A DNA stretch of 64,000 nucleotides from Nonomuraea rhodomycinica (GTDB lineage: Bacteria > Actinomycetota > Actinomycetes > Streptosporangiales > Streptosporangiaceae), in NCBI RefSeq assembly GCF_013363995.1, contig NZ_JABWGO010000001.1, forward strand, positions 1,187,222 to 1,251,221, in the 5' to 3' direction. Positions 62,128 through 64,000 of this stretch are shown piece after piece. Made by a program: the position numbers and the translations under genes. The number at the start of each line of letters is the position of its first letter. Position 1 is the first letter of the stretch. The notes under the pieces were generated by a model. That model worked only from the letters and a program-made list of their open reading frames with translations. It had not been told where the DNA came from and did no database searches.

Positions 62128-62564
62128 CAGGGACGCCAGCCGCCGTCCGCGGGCCACGGCATGTCGAGCTGCCGGTAGGTGCCGAGGTAGTCGGGCCAGT
62201 CGCGGTGGTCGCGGATCTTGCCGTCCACGATCCGGATCAGGTGGATCTGCTCACCGGCGAACCTGCGGCCGGTGGGCGGCATCCCGACGAGGTTGCCGAC
62301 GTGGCGGCCGTAGAGCACGAGGTGGGCGCGCACCCACTCGCCGTTCTCCTCGTAGCCGATCTCCTCCAGGTGGGCGTCCTCGGAGAAGGCGTACTTCAGC
62401 CACTTGACCGCGCCCGCGAACGCCTCGGGGCCGCGCCCGTCGGGGTTGTGCTCCAGCGCGCCGGGGTTGAGATATTCCGGATGAATGAACTCCTCGACGT
62501 CTCCGGTTTCGCCGCTGTTGTACGCCGCCACCATGCGGCGGACGATTTCGATCTGCTTGCTCAT
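62127..62564 (-). CDS. SnoaL-type polyketide cyclase
   Basis: 145 aa from ATG 62564. SnoaL fold: [68 protein letters not shown]. The Asp in HRDW matches the acid used by SnoaL/AknH/DnrD for the aldol closure of the fourth ring of aklanonic acid methyl ester. It is the first gene of a six-gene minus-strand operon (SnoaL, methyltransferase, esterase, P450-like, glycosyltransferase, flavin reductase). Confidence 0.92.
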   Translation of the reverse strand: MSKQIEIVRRMVAAYNSGETGDVEEFIHPEYLNPGALEHNPDGRGPEAFAGAVKWLKYAFSEDAHLEEIGYEENGEWVRAHLVLYGRHVGNLVGMPPTGRRFAGEQIHLIRIVDGKIRDHRDWPDYLGTYRQLDMPWPADGGWRP

Positions 62565-62652
62565 CGGCGCTCCCTGAATGGGTGTGTCTCCGCGTCGATT
62601 GTTCGCCGCGGTACGCGCGCGGGACAAGCGGGAAAAGCGGCTGTGCACCGAT

Positions 62653-62681
62653 TCTCGACCGGTTCTCCAGAGGCGCTCGAA
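62653..62681 (+). promoter_or_regulatory. Candidate SARP-binding heptamers, 11-bp spacing
   Basis: TCTCGAC (62653), TCTCCAG (62664) and GCTCGAA (62675) stand at exact 11-bp intervals in the divergent gap between the SnoaL and methyltransferase genes. SARPs of the DnrI type bind such heptameric direct repeats spaced by 11 bp, often built on TCGA. The cluster has a SARP gene at 38829. Confidence 0.45.
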
Positions 62682-62710
62682 TACTGGTGATTGCGCAGAA
62701 GGGAGGGCTT

Positions 62711-63574
62711 GTGGACAGCTCGGCGTACAAGCGACAGGTCGCGGGGGTCTTCGACGACTCCGCCGCGCGCTACGACCGGATGGGGGTGGAGTTCTTCACC
62801 CCGATGGGCCGCCGGCTCGTGGAGCTGGCGGCTCCCACCGCAGGTGAGAGGGTGTTGGATGTCGGCTGCGGCCGGGGCGCCAGCCTCTTTCCCGCGGCGG
62901 AGCTGGTGGGGCCGCGAGGGCGCGCGCTGGGCATCGACCTGGCCCCGGCCATGGTGGAGGAGGTCGGCAAGGAGATCGCCGCCCGAGGCCTTTCCCAGGT
63001 CGAGGCGCGGGTGATGGACGCGGAAAATCCGGAACTTCCCGCTGGCGCTTTCGACGTGCTGCTCGGCGGTTACAGCATCATTTTTCTGCCGGACGCCCCG
63101 GGAGCACTTTCCCGCTATACGGAATTCCTCGCCGACGGCGGGCGGATCGCATTTACGAGCCCGGTTTTCCGGGCCGGGACTTTCCCGTTCCTGCCGCCGG
63201 AGTTCACTCCGCTCATTCCCTCCTCGCTGCTGGAGCACCTGCCCGCCGAATGGCGGCCGGAGGCGCTGGTGCGGCGTTTCAACAGCTGGCTGGAGGACGC
63301 CGGGGACCTGACGGCGACGCTGGAGCGGGCCGGCTACCGCGAGGTGCGGGTGCTGGACGAGCCGGTGCGGATGACCGCCGAGTCCCCCGAGCGGTGGGTG
63401 GAGTGGTCGCACACCCAGGGGATGCGGCTGCTGTGGCAGAACCTGCCCGCGCCGCAGCGCGAGGACCTGCGCGAGCGGCTGATCGAGGGGCTCGACCGGC
63501 TACGGGGCGGGAGCGGGCCGGTGGTCATCGAGGTCCCGGTCCGCTTCGTCACCGCCCGCGTCGCCCGCGGCTAG
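62711..63574 (+). CDS. Aklanonic-acid-type methyltransferase (DauC/AknG-like)
   Basis: 287 aa from GTG 62711 (GGAGGG upstream). Class I SAM-dependent: [33 protein letters not shown], and [13 protein letters not shown] with a helical C-terminus of the DnrC/SnoaC type ([20 protein letters not shown] start). These esterify the carboxylate of aklanonic acid, preparing for the SnoaL-type ring closure, whose gene lies divergently next to it. Its 3' end overlaps by 75 bp the convergent acyltransferase frame. Confidence 0.85.
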   Translation: MDSSAYKRQVAGVFDDSAARYDRMGVEFFTPMGRRLVELAAPTAGERVLDVGCGRGASLFPAAELVGPRGRALGIDLAPAMVEEVGKEIAARGLSQVEARVMDAENPELPAGAFDVLLGGYSIIFLPDAPGALSRYTEFLADGGRIAFTSPVFRAGTFPFLPPEFTPLIPSSLLEHLPAEWRPEALVRRFNSWLEDAGDLTATLERAGYREVRVLDEPVRMTAESPERWVEWSHTQGMRLLWQNLPAPQREDLRERLIEGLDRLRGGSGPVVIEVPVRFVTARVARG

Positions 63575-64000
63575 ATCACCCGGGCCCGGCCCGCCCGCGG
63601 TCGAGCGGCCCGCGGTCGGGCCGGTCGCGGTCGGGCCGCCCGCGGTCGGACCGGTCGCGGACAGGGCGGTCGAGGACAGGGCGGACAGCCGTTCCAGGGC
63701 CGCGTCGAAGGCGGCGCGGTCCGCCTCGGGGCCGCCGGCCCGCGCGGGCAGCAGCGCCACGACCTCGCCCCGCCCGGCGCGCACCGCGCGGTGCCGCCGG
63801 GCGATGGTGCTCAGCCCCTGCCCCGGCCCCGCCTCGACGCACACGACGTCGTCACGGGCGGACAGGACCGCGTCCAGCGCGGGCCAGAACAGCACCGGCC
63901 GCACCGGGTGACCGGCCCAGTAGTCGGGGTCGGCGGCCGTCTCCCGGGTCAGCGGCGCGGCCGTGTAGCAGGAGCGCAGCGGGATGCGCGGCGCGCGCAC
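63500..64000 (-). CDS. Acyltransferase C-terminal part (DpsD/AknF-like), 5' end outside window
   Basis: The visible 166 residues enter from the right edge. [20 protein letters not shown] and [16 protein letters not shown] match the C-terminal end of malonyl-CoA-type acyltransferases, as in DpsD/AknF of anthracycline clusters, or the AT domain of a type I PKS. The active Ser lies beyond the window. The end is a low-complexity tail ([20 protein letters not shown]) from 15-bp repeats and overlaps the methyltransferase gene by 75 bp. In anthracycline PKSs this protein helps select or load the starter unit. Confidence 0.7.
   Translation of the reverse strand: MRAPRIPLRSCYTAAPLTRETAADPDYWAGHPVRPVLFWPALDAVLSARDDVVCVEAGPGQGLSTIARRHRAVRAGRGEVVALLPARAGGPEADRAAFDAALERLSALSSTALSATGPTAGGPTATGPTAGRSTAGGPGPGDLAAGDAGGDEADRDLDDHRPAPAP
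63597..63686. repeat. Six 15-bp tandem repeats in the acyltransferase tail
   Basis: Units starting at 63597, 63612, 63627, 63642, 63657 and 63672 follow the pattern GCGGTCGGGCCGGTC with a few changes. 15 bp equals five codons, so the coded tail repeats (T/S)A(T/G)GP-like units. It lies near the convergent gene ends. Confidence 0.75.

Overview
The window is very GC-rich actinomycete DNA with GTG/TTG starts, many 1-4 nt ATGA/GTGA gene overlaps and a rare TTA leucine codon in a pathway activator. Gene content (RepSA/KorSA-type integrative element, SigF/SigB-type stress module, SARP-controlled aromatic polyketide genes) points to a filamentous actinomycete. I suspect Streptosporangiaceae (Nonomuraea-like) rather than Streptomyces, but the genus is a guess.

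Left edge (1-1.4 kb). A minus-strand cytochrome P450 is followed 17 nt later by a 21-codon ORF behind a perfect Shine-Dalgarno. Its last five residues, AWYIW, equal the first five of the tryptorubin A core AWYIWY. This looks like a minimal atropopeptide-type RiPP locus and is easy to miss because the precursor is so short.

1.5-13.2 kb. Accessory and decayed DNA: a frameshifted GNAT-like pseudogene, a duplicated-domain secreted protein and a VOC protein come first. An MFS / carotenoid-oxygenase / SRPBCC operon then diverges from a large LuxR (LAL) regulator. Beyond it lie a truncated multicopper oxidase and the remnant of an older tyrosine recombinase that runs into a tRNA fragment.

13.26-20.59 kb. 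A compact integrative element is bounded by 43-bp direct repeats (attL 13264-13306, attR 20516-20558) in tRNA-Pro(GGG). It carries an XRE/DUF5919 regulator, small unknown genes, a low-GC pentapeptide-repeat cargo pair, a KorSA-like GntR regulator facing two operator palindromes, RepSA, Xis and Int. No FtsK-like transfer gene is present.

20.6-38.3 kb. Ordinary chromosome: paired membrane/low-complexity proteins, a SigF-type sigma factor with anti-sigma factor, STAS, GAF-ANTAR and a PAS-GAF-PP2C protein lacking a key metal ligand. There follow a GT4 glycosyltransferase, a PaiB-like protein, proline catabolism (PucR, ProDH, P5C dehydrogenase) and assorted regulators.

38.8-64 kb. Part of an anthracycline-type type II polyketide cluster. 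A SARP with a TTA codon leads into deoxysugar genes: RmlA, RmlB, 3-aminotransferase, C3-methyltransferase, epimerase, 4-ketoreductase and a flavin-dependent N-oxygenase of the nitrososynthase type. Aglycone and tailoring genes are a SnoaM/DpsY-like cyclase, an aklanonic-acid-type methyltransferase, a SnoaL-type cyclase, a DnrK/RdmB-like methyltransferase, an RdmC-like esterase, an aromatic hydroxylase, an AknOx-like oxidase, a glycosyltransferase with a P450-like activator, a carboxyltransferase and a DrrAB-type exporter. The window ends inside a DpsD/AknF-like acyltransferase, so the minimal PKS is presumably to the right. The combination predicts an anthracycline carrying a C-methylated amino, nitroso or nitro sugar.
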